From IMG/VR virus record IMGVR_UViG_3300036985_004072, positions 1-41,836 of that record: 41,836 bases of DNA. One strand, 5' to 3'. The position numbers and the translations under genes are program-made. Below the pieces are notes generated by a model. That model was not told the origin of the DNA, made no database searches, and saw only the letters and a program-made list of their open reading frames with translations. The DNA comes from a virus. This document shows positions 8,730-17,522 of this stretch, one piece after another. Every line of letters begins with the position of its first letter. The stretch's first letter is position 1.

Positions 8730-8805
8730 TGGCGCCTCATAGGGGATTCGAACCCCTGTACCCGCCGTGAAAGGGCGGTGTCCTAGACCACTAGACGAAT
8801 GAGAC
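8730..8805 (-). tRNA. tRNA-Glu (anticodon UUC)
   Basis: Read on the minus strand, the 76 bases fold as a full cloverleaf. The acceptor stem is GTCTCAT/ATGAGGC with one G-U pair; there is a D-arm; the anticodon stem-loop is GCCCTTTCACGGC with TTC at the anticodon; the T-arm is AGGGG-TTCGAAT-CCCCT; and an encoded GCCA 3' end is present. This matches bacterial tRNA-Glu(UUC). It lies antisense to the late operon, between the tail nozzle and internal virion genes. It has its own sigma70-like promoter at 8890-8917. It could supplement host tRNA or survive host tRNA cleavage. It could also be a relic of an attachment site, though no integrase is present. Confidence 0.93.
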
Positions 8806-8889
8806 AGTTGACGAGGGTTGCCGTACTGGCCAGATACAAACGCATTGTCTGTTCCAAGAGGTTCTGGTTATCAACCCCCGTCAGACATA

Positions 8890-8917
8890 AATGTAGCACA
8901 TGCTTGAATTTCGTCAA
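8890..8917 (-). promoter_or_regulatory. Sigma70-like promoter for the tRNA, with operator-like repeat
   Basis: On the minus strand, TTGACG (8917-8912), a 16-base spacer and TACATT (8895-8890) preceded by TGC form an extended -10 promoter pointing to the tRNA about 80 bases away. AGCACATGCT (8895-8904), a 4+2+4 inverted repeat found at other early promoters, overlaps the -10. The -35 falls inside the start of the next + gene. Confidence 0.6.
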
Positions 8918-9367
8918 CCACTTTCTGCAGATATCGACGAGCTGGCCAGCAACATGCGACAGGCAGACGTGGCGGAGTGCCATGCCGCCGGTGTCGTCGA
9001 TCTGCGCGAGTGCATCGCCGACGGGGTCCAGCACAGCGACCTCTGCTGGGCCGCGCTGGTCGACGGCCAGGTGGCGGCCATCTTCGGCACGCGCCCGATC
9101 GGCAGCCTGCTCAACCCGACCGCGGCGGTGTGGCTGCTGGGCACCCCCGTGCTCACCGCCAACCGACGTGCGTTTGCTCGCCACAGCCCGCGCTACATTT
9201 GGCAGATGCGGCAGGCCCACTCCCACCTGATGAACTTCGTGCACACCGAGAACGTGCCGGCAGTGCGCTTCCTGCGGCACCACGGCTTCACCATCCACGA
9301 CCCGGTGCCGCTGAGCACGGGCGCGCTGTTCCATCCGTTCGAGATCGGGGGCACCCAAAATTTGTGA
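8900..9367 (+). CDS. Internal virion protein A-like (T7 gp13 / GNAT-like)
   Basis: 155 residues. The sequence resembles the T7 gp13-type small virion proteins with a GNAT-like fold, including FRQPLSADIDELASNMRQAD near the N terminus, an IFGTRPIG strand-turn, and the C-terminal FLRHHGFTIHD segment that resembles the last motif of acetyltransferases. No catalytic activity can be claimed. It heads the internal core gene group (A-B-C-D). A late promoter motif lies inside it at 9168-9199. Start is ATG 8900; no strong Shine-Dalgarno is seen. Confidence 0.75.
   Translation: MLEFRQPLSADIDELASNMRQADVAECHAAGVVDLRECIADGVQHSDLCWAALVDGQVAAIFGTRPIGSLLNPTAAVWLLGTPVLTANRRAFARHSPRYIWQMRQAHSHLMNFVHTENVPAVRFLRHHGFTIHDPVPLSTGALFHPFEIGGTQNL
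9168..9199 (+). promoter_or_regulatory. Probable late promoter inside the gp13-like gene
   Basis: GTGCGTTTGCT at 9168-9178 and TACATT at 9194-9199 keep the same 26-base offset as the other four copies. Its place inside coding DNA, 160 bases before the internal core genes, suggests an internal promoter for the 9360-17483 genes. Confidence 0.5.
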
Positions 9368-9884
9368 ACCCGCCACCCTCACAGCAGTCGGCACCTGGGC
9401 CGCGGCGAACGCTGGCACGATCGCGGCCGTCGGCGCCACCGCCGCCACCGCCGGTGCCGGCCTGACCGCCTACAGCGCCTACCAGCAGAACAGTGTGGCC
9501 AAGGCCGTGGCGAGCAACAACGCCGCGATGGCCGAGATCTCGGCGCAGGACTCACTGCGCCGTGGCGAGAAGGACGTGCAGGAGACCCAGCGCCGCGCCG
9601 CGATGCTGAAGGGCGCGCAGCGCTCGAACATGGCCGCCAAGGGCCTGGACCTGGGCACCGGCACGGCCGCGCAGCTGCAGGACCAGACAGACTTCTTCGC
9701 CGCCGCCGACGTCGCCATGCAGCGCACGAACGCGCTCAAGGACGCCCAAGGCTTCCGCAGCCAGGGCGCCAACTACCGGGCCGAGGCATCCGGCTACAGC
9801 CCGGCCCTGTCGGCCACGGCGAGCCTGCTCAACAGCGCAGGCCCGGTGGCTGACCGCTGGATGAAGTACGGCGGGAGGGGCTGA
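9360..9884 (+). CDS. Internal virion protein B-like (T7 gp14), probable ATT start
   Basis: 174 residues if it starts at ATT 9360. The opening then reads M-C-E-P-A-T followed by an Ala/Gly-rich hydrophobic segment, the N terminus typical of these internal core proteins. GGGGG at 9347-9351 stands 8 bases upstream, and the gene overlaps the previous stop. A start at GTG 9495 would delete the whole hydrophobic segment. The rest is helical, Ala/Gln-rich (residues 45-170). In T7, gp14 leaves the capsid to form the outer-membrane part of the ejection channel. The non-canonical start is inferred. Confidence 0.75.
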   Translation: MCEPATLTAVGTWAAANAGTIAAVGATAATAGAGLTAYSAYQQNSVAKAVASNNAAMAEISAQDSLRRGEKDVQETQRRAAMLKGAQRSNMAAKGLDLGTGTAAQLQDQTDFFAAADVAMQRTNALKDAQGFRSQGANYRAEASGYSPALSATASLLNSAGPVADRWMKYGGRG

Positions 9885-11626
9885 TGCCACGCGTCCCAAC
9901 CTATGACGGGCCCCAGGTCCGCGACGCCGCCAGCCAGCCGGTCTACCAGAACGCCAGCCAGTTCACTGCCGGCGCGTGGGGTGTCGGCCAGCTCGGCCAG
10001 GCCCTGACAAACACCGGCGAGGCGTTCGACCAGATCGCCACGCGCGAGGCGCAGCGCCAGGCCTACGACGTCGAGTCGAAGATCCGCGCCGACTATCTGA
10101 CCTTCGAGCAGAACGCGCGCAAGACCCGACAGGGCGCCAACGCCAAGGGTCTGACCGACGAGGTCGACCAGTGGTGGGGCAAGGCCGCCGAAACCTACGG
10201 CAAGGACCTACCGCCAATGGCGCGCCAGCTGGCCAGCAAGTCCTTGGCCAACGCCAAGCTGCAGGCCCTGGCCGGTGCCGGCAGCTTTGAGAACCAGCAG
10301 CTCGACCGGGCCTTGGACGAGTCGTGGGCGGCGGCCAAGCTGACCTCCATCAGCACCACCTCGGCCAACCCACAGCCCGCAGCCATCGAGGCCACGGTGC
10401 AGGAGCTGCGCCAGCGCAACGCCGAGCAGGCAGCGCGCCGCGGGTGGACGCCCGAGACCCTGGCAGCCGAGCAGCTCAAGGACACTAGCACCCTGCACAG
10501 CAACGTGCTGCAGGGCCTGATGCAGTCCGACCCCGAGGCTGCCCGCGCCTACTTCACCCGCTACGGCAGCGAGATCGACGGCAAGGTGCACGCCGAGATC
10601 ACCCGGCGCATCGACATGGCCGGCAAGGCCGACATGGCGCTAAAGATCGGGGCCGAGCTCGCGGGGCAGTACAGCTACACCAACAGCGCCGAGGCCCTGG
10701 CCGCCATCGACAAGCTGAACCAGCCGGCCGAGGTCAAGCAGGCGATCCGCGCCGACGTGCTGCAACGGCACAGCGTGCAGCTGGCCGACGCACAGCAGCG
10801 CAACGCCAAGGCCACCAAGGAGGTCATGGCGGCCTACGCCGGCGGGGCAACCCTGGCCCAGCTGCAGAAGATGCCGCAGTTCGCTGACCTCCAGGACGGG
10901 GGCGCGGCGATCCTGCAGCACATCGAGACCCGGGCAGCGACGCAGGAGAGCCGACTGGCCGCCCGCGAGAGCCGGGCCGCTGCCGCCGAGAGCCGCGCCG
11001 AGTCGCGCATCCTGCGCAGCGAGCGCGCGCAGGAGCGGGCCACGATGGGCGCCTACATGCGTTACAGCGACCCGGACGTGCTGCAGTCGATGACCCGCCC
11101 GCAGATCGAGGCCATGCTGCCGGCGCTGGGCGCCGACAACACGAACCGGCTGCTGGCCAAGAAGGACAGCTTCACCAAGTCGCCCGAGAAGCTCATCGAG
11201 GCCCGCATCGACAAGCAGGACTTCGACCACGTCGCCAGCCAGATGGGCCTGAAGCCGTTCGACGCCAAGACGCCGGCGGCGAAGGAGCGCGTGGGCGAGC
11301 TGCAGTACCGGGTCGAGACCCTGATCGACCGGGCCCAGAGCGCCAAGAAGGGCCCCCTCACCCGCGAAGAGAAGGTCGAGCTGATGCGCGGCGAGCTTGC
11401 GCGCACGGTCACCACCGACGCCGGCTGGTTCTCCTCTGAGAAGCAGACCCCCGTGATCGCGTTGACGCCGGCCCAGATCAAAGAGGTTGTGGTGCCGGCG
11501 ACCGACCGTGCGCAGATCGAGCAAGCGCTGAAGGCCCGCGGCATGGCCATCGACGACATGGCCATCCGCCGTCTGTATCTTTCCAAGCAGTCACGCGCTG
11601 CAGAACTGATCCCCAATGGCAAGTAA
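9884..11626 (+). CDS. Internal virion protein C-like (T7 gp15)
   Basis: 580 residues, almost entirely predicted helical, Ala/Gln/Arg-rich, starting MPRVPTYDGPQVR, an opening common to internal virion proteins of BPP-1-like podoviruses. A coiled-coil run of Glu/Ser/Arg/Ala (about residues 345-385) is prominent. It probably forms part of the periplasmic ejection tunnel together with its neighbours. It overlaps the previous gene by one base (TGATG) and the next gene by 11 bases. Confidence 0.78.
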   Translation: MPRVPTYDGPQVRDAASQPVYQNASQFTAGAWGVGQLGQALTNTGEAFDQIATREAQRQAYDVESKIRADYLTFEQNARKTRQGANAKGLTDEVDQWWGKAAETYGKDLPPMARQLASKSLANAKLQALAGAGSFENQQLDRALDESWAAAKLTSISTTSANPQPAAIEATVQELRQRNAEQAARRGWTPETLAAEQLKDTSTLHSNVLQGLMQSDPEAARAYFTRYGSEIDGKVHAEITRRIDMAGKADMALKIGAELAGQYSYTNSAEALAAIDKLNQPAEVKQAIRADVLQRHSVQLADAQQRNAKATKEVMAAYAGGATLAQLQKMPQFADLQDGGAAILQHIETRAATQESRLAARESRAAAAESRAESRILRSERAQERATMGAYMRYSDPDVLQSMTRPQIEAMLPALGADNTNRLLAKKDSFTKSPEKLIEARIDKQDFDHVASQMGLKPFDAKTPAAKERVGELQYRVETLIDRAQSAKKGPLTREEKVELMRGELARTVTTDAGWFSSEKQTPVIALTPAQIKEVVVPATDRAQIEQALKARGMAIDDMAIRRLYLSKQSRAAELIPNGK

Positions 11627-14600
11627 CCCCTACGACCTCCTGCTCGATGGTGAACAGCAGCGCCAGCGCGCGATGCTGGCGGGGTCGCTTTCGACTGCGG
11701 TCGACATCAACCCGGACGCGTTCAGCGCGCAGCGCCGGGTGGCCAAATACCTGGGCTACCCGACGGCCGCCGTCGAGGCGCTGCCAAAGGAGACCAAGAC
11801 CCAGGCCGCGGTGAAGCAAGTGACCGACGCCACGGCCAACAGCCCGGCGTTGCAGAACAAATACCTCGAGCCCGACTTCGCGCGCCTGGCGCATGACGAC
11901 GCGCCGAAGCTGACCGAGATCGAGCAGGCCGTGCGTCAGTACGGCGAGCTGAAGGCCTGGAAGGGCCCCGAGCCCACCACCGGCTCTGTGCTCACCGGCC
12001 TGGCCCAGTCTCTGCCCCAGGGCCTGCGCGCGATGCGTGAGGGCCTGCGCCAGCAGATGGGCGACCTGTTCGACACGCTGGGCATCCTGCCCCGCACCGA
12101 GCAGGAGAAGGCCGAGCAGCTGCGGCGCGCCGCCCAGGCCCAGGGCGCCAGCGCCTACACCACGCCCGAGTTCGAGAGCAGCACCGCCGGCGCCGTCTAC
12201 GGCGGCCTGACCAGCGTGTTGCGCCAGGCGCCCGGCATCGCCTTGTCTGTGGCCACCGGCAACCCCGTGCCGGCTCTGGCCAGCATCGGCGTGCAGACCC
12301 AGGCCGAGGCCTACGGCAAGTACCGCGTGCGCGGCGCCACACCAGGCATGGCTGCAGTGGGCGGCCTGGCCGAGGGCGCCGTCGAGGTGGGCACCGAGCT
12401 GCTGCCGATGGGCTTCCTCGTCAACAAGCTGGGCAAGACCGGGATGACCGAGTTCTTCACCGGCATGCTGGCGCGCGAGCTGCCAACCGAGCAGGTGGCC
12501 ACGCTGTTGCAGGATGCCATCGACACGGCAATCGCCAATCCCGACAAGACCTGGCAGCAGTACCTGAACGAGCGCCCCGAGGCGGCCTACCAGACCTTGG
12601 TGGCCACCATCACGCAGTCGGCCGTCATGGCCGGCGCTGGCGCCGCGGCGCGCCGTGCAATGCGCGACACCAACCGGGTGAACGACGCCGAGGGCGACGC
12701 CCAACGGCTGACCGAGCTCTTCGCCAAGGCCGGCGAGTCGAAGCTGCGCGAGCGCGACCCGTCGACCTTCGCCGAGCTGGTGCAGGGCGTGGCCGATCAG
12801 ACCGACGGTGCACCGAAGTCGGTGTTCATCGACGCCGCCACCCTGGCCGAGGCGCTGAAGTCGCCCGAGGCGGCCGAGGTCTTCAACCAGATGCCGCAGG
12901 CGGTGCAGGACCAACTGCCCGAGGCGCTGGCCGGCGGCGGCACGGTCGAGCTGCCCATCGGCGATCTGGTGGCGCACGCCAGCGGCACGCCCCTGGAGAA
13001 GGTGCTGCTGCAGAACCTGCGCACGGCGCCGGATTCGCTGTCGCAGCTGGAAGCCCAAGAGGCTGCCGGCCAGGCCGAGAGCTACCTCCAGGCCGAGGCC
13101 ACGCGCGTGATCGAGGAGGCAACCAACGCCGACGCGATGCGCACCAGCTCCGAGGTCGTCAAGGCCAACGTGCTGGGCCAGCTCAACAAGACGATGAGGT
13201 TCCGGCCCGAGGTCAACGAGAGCTACGCCAGCCTGGCCGGCGCGTTCTATACCACGATGGCCGGCCGCCTGGGCATCACGCCCGAGGAGATGTTCGCCAA
13301 GTACCCGCTGCGCATCACGGCAGAGCAGCCGGGCGGCGGGGTCCTGAACGACAGCGGCCTGCGCCCCGGCGAGATGAACGTCGAGGGCTACCACTTCAGT
13401 ATGGCCGACCGGCCGACGCTGTCGACTGGCTACTTCGGCACCGGGCTCAAGGGCAGCGCGCGCGAGGACATCCAGAACGCCAAGGTCGAGGACACGGTCT
13501 TCGCCGAGCAGAAGACCGGGCTGATGCCCGAGTGGACTTGGACCGAGGGTGTGGTGCCTGACGAGGGCGCACCGGCTGCTGATCTGGCGCAAGGCGAACA
13601 CGCACCCCGCGCCACCTTCAGCCCCAGCCAGCTGGAGATCACGCTGCTGGAGAACGCTGACCTGTCGTCCTTCCTGCACGAGATGGGCCACTTCTTCCTC
13701 GAGGTGCAGGCCGACCTGGCCAGCCAGCCTGACGCGCCCCAGCAGATCAAGGACGACCTGGCCGCCACGCTGAAGTGGTTCGGCGTGAAGGCCGACAAGA
13801 AGACCGGTCAGACGCCGGAGCAGGTGTGGGCCGGCCTGGACCTGGAGGGCAAACGCGCCTACCACGAGCGCTGGGCCGAGTCGTTCGAGCAGTACCTGTT
13901 CGAGGGCAAGGCACCGAGCGTCGAGATGCGCGGCGTGTTCCAGCGCTTCCGGCAGTTCATGATCAGCGCCTACAAGTCGCTGAAGGCCTTCATGCAGGGC
14001 CGCAACCTGCGCCTCTCTGACGAGGTGCGTGGCGTGTTCGACCGGCTGATCGCCACCGACGAGCAGATCGCCGAGGCCCAGAGCCTGGCCAACTTCGAGG
14101 CGGTGTTCAAGTCGGCGAAGGAAGCCGGCATGACGCCCGAGGAGTGGGCCGCCTACCAGGAACAGAACGCGGCCGCCACCACCGACGCCACCGAGGACTT
14201 GCAGAAGAAGTCGCTCGCCGGCATGAAATGGGCCGCGGCCGCACGGGGCAAGGCCCTGCGCGCAGCCCAGGCTGACGTCAAGGAAAAGCGCGACGCGATG
14301 CGGGCCGAGGTGAAGGCCGAGGTCGAGGCCTTGCCGGTGGAGCAGGCCCGGGCATACATCAAGGACCTGCGCACCAGCACGCCCGAGCAGCGCGATGCCC
14401 TGAAGGACTGGGGCGACCGGCGCGAGGCGGCGCAGGAGCGTGCGCGCGAGGAGGTCAAGGCGGCCTTCATGGCCACGCCCGAAGCCCAGGCCGTCAAGGG
14501 CATCAAGAAGGGCCAGCTGCTGGCCAAGAACAAGAAGGCGCTCGACAACCAGGCGGAGGCCAAGGTCATCGCCTGGGAGCAGGAGAACCCGCGCCCGACG

Positions 14601-17483
14601 CCGGTGCTGCCTGAGCCGCAGATGGACACGATCGCAGAGCAGTTCGGCTTCACCTCCGGGGATGAGCTCGCCCGCACGCTGGCCGAGCAACCGCCGGCTG
14701 CGCAGTTCATCGACGCACTGACCGAGCAGCGCCTGCTGGAGACCTACGGCGAGGTGGTCACTGCCGACGGCATGGCCCGGGCTGCCAACGAAGCGGTGCA
14801 CAACGAGGCCCGACGCCGGTTTGTGGCCACCGAGCTGGCCGCCATGCAGCGCGCCATGTCCGCCACGGCGCCCACCGGCAAGACCACGGCAAAGGGCCGG
14901 CCCCTGTCGGTCAACGTGATCGTGCAGGCGGCCAAGTCGTTTGCCGAGACCGTGGTGAACCGGCGCAAGATCCTCGACCTGAAGCCGGCGCAGCACGCCG
15001 CGGCGGCCACACGCGCCGCTGCCAAGGCGCTGAAGCTGCAGGCCGAAGGCAAGACTGCCGACGCCATCGCGGCCAAGCGCGATCAGCTCCTGAGCGAGTA
15101 CACCGCGCGCTACACCGCCCAGGCTGCGGCCGAGGTGAAGCGCTCGATCGAGTACCTCAAGAAGTTCGACAAGGCCAGCGTGCGCGAGAAGCTGCCGGCC
15201 GACTACCTCGACCAGATCGACCAGATGCTGGAGCGCTTCGATCTGCGCACCAGCACCACGGCGCGCGAGATTGACCGGCGCGCCAGCCTGGCGTCGTGGG
15301 TGGCCAAGCAGCAGGAGATGGGCCTGGACCCGGTGGTGCCGCAGGACCTGCTGGACAACGCCAGGCTGACCTCCTACAAGGAGATGACGGTCGAGGAGTT
15401 CCGCGGCCTGGTGGACGGGGTGAAGTCGGTCGAGCACCTGGCCCGGCTGAAGAGCAAGCTGCTGGCCGCCAAGGACAAGCGCGAGTTCGACGCCATCGTG
15501 GCCGAGGCGGTCGACTCGATCCGCGAGCACGGCGGCAAGCCGCGCCCGGTGCAGCTCGAGCCCGACGGCAGGATCAAGAAGTTCTTCAAGGGCGCCTGGG
15601 CCGACCACCGCAAGTTCAACAGCCTGATCCGGCAGATGGACGGGGGCCAGGACAACGGGCCGATGTACCGCATCCTGGTCCGCTCGATGAACGACGCCGG
15701 CGCCTCAGAGGCCACGCGCCTGGAGCAGGCCACCGAGGCACTGGCCAAGATCTACGCCCCCATAGAGAAGCTGCCCGGCGGCTTCAGCGGGGCCAAGGTC
15801 TTCATCCCCGAGATCCGCAATAGTTTGTCGCGCGCCGGCCGGCTGTCGATCGCACTGAACTGGGGTAACCCGCAGAACCGTCAGCGCGTGATGGACGGCG
15901 ACGGCTGGACCGAGGCCCAGGTGAACGCCATCCTGGCCACGCTGACGCCGGTCGAGCTCAAGTTCGTGAACGACGTCTGGGCCCACATCGACACCTACTG
16001 GGCCGACATCAAGGCCAAGCAGGAGCGCGTCACCGGCGTGGCCGAGGACAAGGTCGAGGCGGTCCCGTTCGAGCTGAACGGCGTGCAGATGCGCGGGGGC
16101 TACTACCCGATCAAGTACGACACCGAGCGCTCGATCAAGGCCGAGAAGCAGGAGGCGCTGGAGACCGCCAAGCAGATCATGCAGGGCATGGTTGCCAGGC
16201 CCACCACCCGGCGCGGCCACACCAAGGCCCGGGTCGAGGAGGTGAAGGGTCGGCCGGTGCGCAAGGATCTGTCGGTCATCACCCAGCACGTCAACCAGGT
16301 GGTGCACGACCTGGCCTGGCATGAGTGGTTCATCGATGCCAACCGCATCCTGAACGACCCGCGCGTGGCCGTGGCCATCCGCGAGTACCACGGCAACGAG
16401 ACCGCGCGCACGCTCAAGGAGACCGCCGACGCGATCGCCGTGGGGGATGCCGTGCACCAGGGCCAGATCGACCGCCTGCTGCTGCTGATGCGCTCCAACG
16501 TGAGCCGCTCGATCATGGGCGCCAGCCTGACCACCGCGCTGATGCAGCCCTTCGGCCTGACACAGTCGATGGCCCGGGTCGGCGTCGTGCCGGTGTTGAA
16601 GGGCGCCGCGCGCTGGGCCGGCGACTCTGTGCGCATGGAGTCGACGGTCGGCTGGATCAACGAGAAGTCGGAGTTCATGCGGCTGCGCTCGAAGACCTTC
16701 AACCGCGAGCTGCGCGAGATCTCGCAGCGCGTGCAGGGCAAGTCGAAGATCGCCCAGGTCTACGACACCAGCCTCTTCATGCTGATGCAGAAGCTGCAGC
16801 TGGTGGCCGACGTCCCGACCTGGGTGGGCGCCTACGAGAAGGCCCTGGCCGGCGGCGTGGACGAGAGCGCCGCGGTGAGCCTGGCCGACGAGGCAGTGCT
16901 GGGCAGCCAGGGCGGGGGCACGACCAAGGACCTCTCTGCGGTCCAGCGCAACATGCCGTTCCTGACCCAGTTCTACAGCTACTTCAACACCACGCTGAAC
17001 CTGGTGGCGGAGAAGACCGCGACCACCGAGTTCAAGGACCCCAAGGCCGTGGCCGGCTGGATGGCCGACATGGCCCTGCTAACGGTGATCCCGGCAATCC
17101 TGCCGGCGCTGCTGACCTTCTTGCTGAAGGGCGGGGGCGAGGACGACGATGCCGAGAAGTGGGCCAAGCGCGTGCTCGAGTGGCAGGCCGGCTACCTGTT
17201 CGGCATGTTCGTCGGCCTGCGCGAGCTGCCCACGCTGTGGTCCCCGTTCGACTACGCCGGCCCGCCGGCGGGCAAGATCGTGGGCGACGGCAAGAAGGCG
17301 GTCTCGCAGGCAGGCCAGGGCGAGATCGATGAGCCGGCCGTGCTGGCCACGATCAACCTGCTGGGCACTGCCTTTGGCATACCGACCATCCAGGCCACCC
17401 GCAGCTACAAGGGCTGGAAGGCCTGGAGCGAGGGCGACGCACCGGCCACGGCCATCCTCTTTGGCCCCCCGCCGCGCGACTGA
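11616..17483 (+). CDS. Giant internal virion protein D-like with zincin motif
   Basis: 1,955 residues, the largest gene. It takes the place of T7 gp16 at the end of the core group. A metalloprotease-type motif HEMGH (residues 688-692) sits in LSSFLHEMGHFFLEV, the usual zincin setting, followed by a Glu-rich stretch. Long helical and coiled-coil segments cover about residues 830-1300. A hydrophobic segment near residues 1815-1840 (LLTVIPAILPALLTFLL) is followed by a second one around FGMFVGL, suitable for crossing the inner membrane. I see no transglycosylase (SLT) motif of the T7 gp16 kind, so the zincin domain may act on the cell envelope or on virion proteins instead. Role in DNA ejection is inferred from position and size. 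Confidence 0.78.
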   Translation: MASNPYDLLLDGEQQRQRAMLAGSLSTAVDINPDAFSAQRRVAKYLGYPTAAVEALPKETKTQAAVKQVTDATANSPALQNKYLEPDFARLAHDDAPKLTEIEQAVRQYGELKAWKGPEPTTGSVLTGLAQSLPQGLRAMREGLRQQMGDLFDTLGILPRTEQEKAEQLRRAAQAQGASAYTTPEFESSTAGAVYGGLTSVLRQAPGIALSVATGNPVPALASIGVQTQAEAYGKYRVRGATPGMAAVGGLAEGAVEVGTELLPMGFLVNKLGKTGMTEFFTGMLARELPTEQVATLLQDAIDTAIANPDKTWQQYLNERPEAAYQTLVATITQSAVMAGAGAAARRAMRDTNRVNDAEGDAQRLTELFAKAGESKLRERDPSTFAELVQGVADQTDGAPKSVFIDAATLAEALKSPEAAEVFNQMPQAVQDQLPEALAGGGTVELPIGDLVAHASGTPLEKVLLQNLRTAPDSLSQLEAQEAAGQAESYLQAEATRVIEEATNADAMRTSSEVVKANVLGQLNKTMRFRPEVNESYASLAGAFYTTMAGRLGITPEEMFAKYPLRITAEQPGGGVLNDSGLRPGEMNVEGYHFSMADRPTLSTGYFGTGLKGSAREDIQNAKVEDTVFAEQKTGLMPEWTWTEGVVPDEGAPAADLAQGEHAPRATFSPSQLEITLLENADLSSFLHEMGHFFLEVQADLASQPDAPQQIKDDLAATLKWFGVKADKKTGQTPEQVWAGLDLEGKRAYHERWAESFEQYLFEGKAPSVEMRGVFQRFRQFMISAYKSLKAFMQGRNLRLSDEVRGVFDRLIATDEQIAEAQSLANFEAVFKSAKEAGMTPEEWAAYQEQNAAATTDATEDLQKKSLAGMKWAAAARGKALRAAQADVKEKRDAMRAEVKAEVEALPVEQARAYIKDLRTSTPEQRDALKDWGDRREAAQERAREEVKAAFMATPEAQAVKGIKKGQLLAKNKKALDNQAEAKVIAWEQENPRPTPVLPEPQMDTIAEQFGFTSGDELARTLAEQPPAAQFIDALTEQRLLETYGEVVTADGMARAANEAVHNEARRRFVATELAAMQRAMSATAPTGKTTAKGRPLSVNVIVQAAKSFAETVVNRRKILDLKPAQHAAAATRAAAKALKLQAEGKTADAIAAKRDQLLSEYTARYTAQAAAEVKRSIEYLKKFDKASVREKLPADYLDQIDQMLERFDLRTSTTAREIDRRASLASWVAKQQEMGLDPVVPQDLLDNARLTSYKEMTVEEFRGLVDGVKSVEHLARLKSKLLAAKDKREFDAIVAEAVDSIREHGGKPRPVQLEPDGRIKKFFKGAWADHRKFNSLIRQMDGGQDNGPMYRILVRSMNDAGASEATRLEQATEALAKIYAPIEKLPGGFSGAKVFIPEIRNSLSRAGRLSIALNWGNPQNRQRVMDGDGWTEAQVNAILATLTPVELKFVNDVWAHIDTYWADIKAKQERVTGVAEDKVEAVPFELNGVQMRGGYYPIKYDTERSIKAEKQEALETAKQIMQGMVARPTTRRGHTKARVEEVKGRPVRKDLSVITQHVNQVVHDLAWHEWFIDANRILNDPRVAVAIREYHGNETARTLKETADAIAVGDAVHQGQIDRLLLLMRSNVSRSIMGASLTTALMQPFGLTQSMARVGVVPVLKGAARWAGDSVRMESTVGWINEKSEFMRLRSKTFNRELREISQRVQGKSKIAQVYDTSLFMLMQKLQLVADVPTWVGAYEKALAGGVDESAAVSLADEAVLGSQGGGTTKDLSAVQRNMPFLTQFYSYFNTTLNLVAEKTATTEFKDPKAVAGWMADMALLTVIPAILPALLTFLLKGGGEDDDAEKWAKRVLEWQAGYLFGMFVGLRELPTLWSPFDYAGPPAGKIVGDGKKAVSQAGQGEIDEPAVLATINLLGTAFGIPTIQATRSYKGWKAWSEGDAPATAILFGPPPRD

Positions 17484-17484
17484 C

Positions 17485-17516
17485 GTGCGTTTGCGCCAGC
17501 ACAACCACAGGACAAT
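17485..17516 (+). promoter_or_regulatory. Probable late promoter before the tail fibre gene
   Basis: GTGCGTTTGC at 17485-17494 and GACAAT at 17511-17516 have the standard 26-base offset. It lies in the 39-base gap before the tail fibre ATG at 17523. The mRNA would have almost no leader. Confidence 0.5.
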
Positions 17517-17522
17517 TCAACC

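Noticed and set aside
8730-8805. tRNA as an attachment site of a temperate phage
   Set aside because: No integrase gene is present; kept only as an alternative for the origin of the tRNA.
11478-15608. A 1,376-codon open frame antisense to the giant virion gene
   Set aside because: It is a shadow of high GC at third positions; composition is Leu/Gly/Val/His-rich noise with no motif, and the sense gene is clearly coding.
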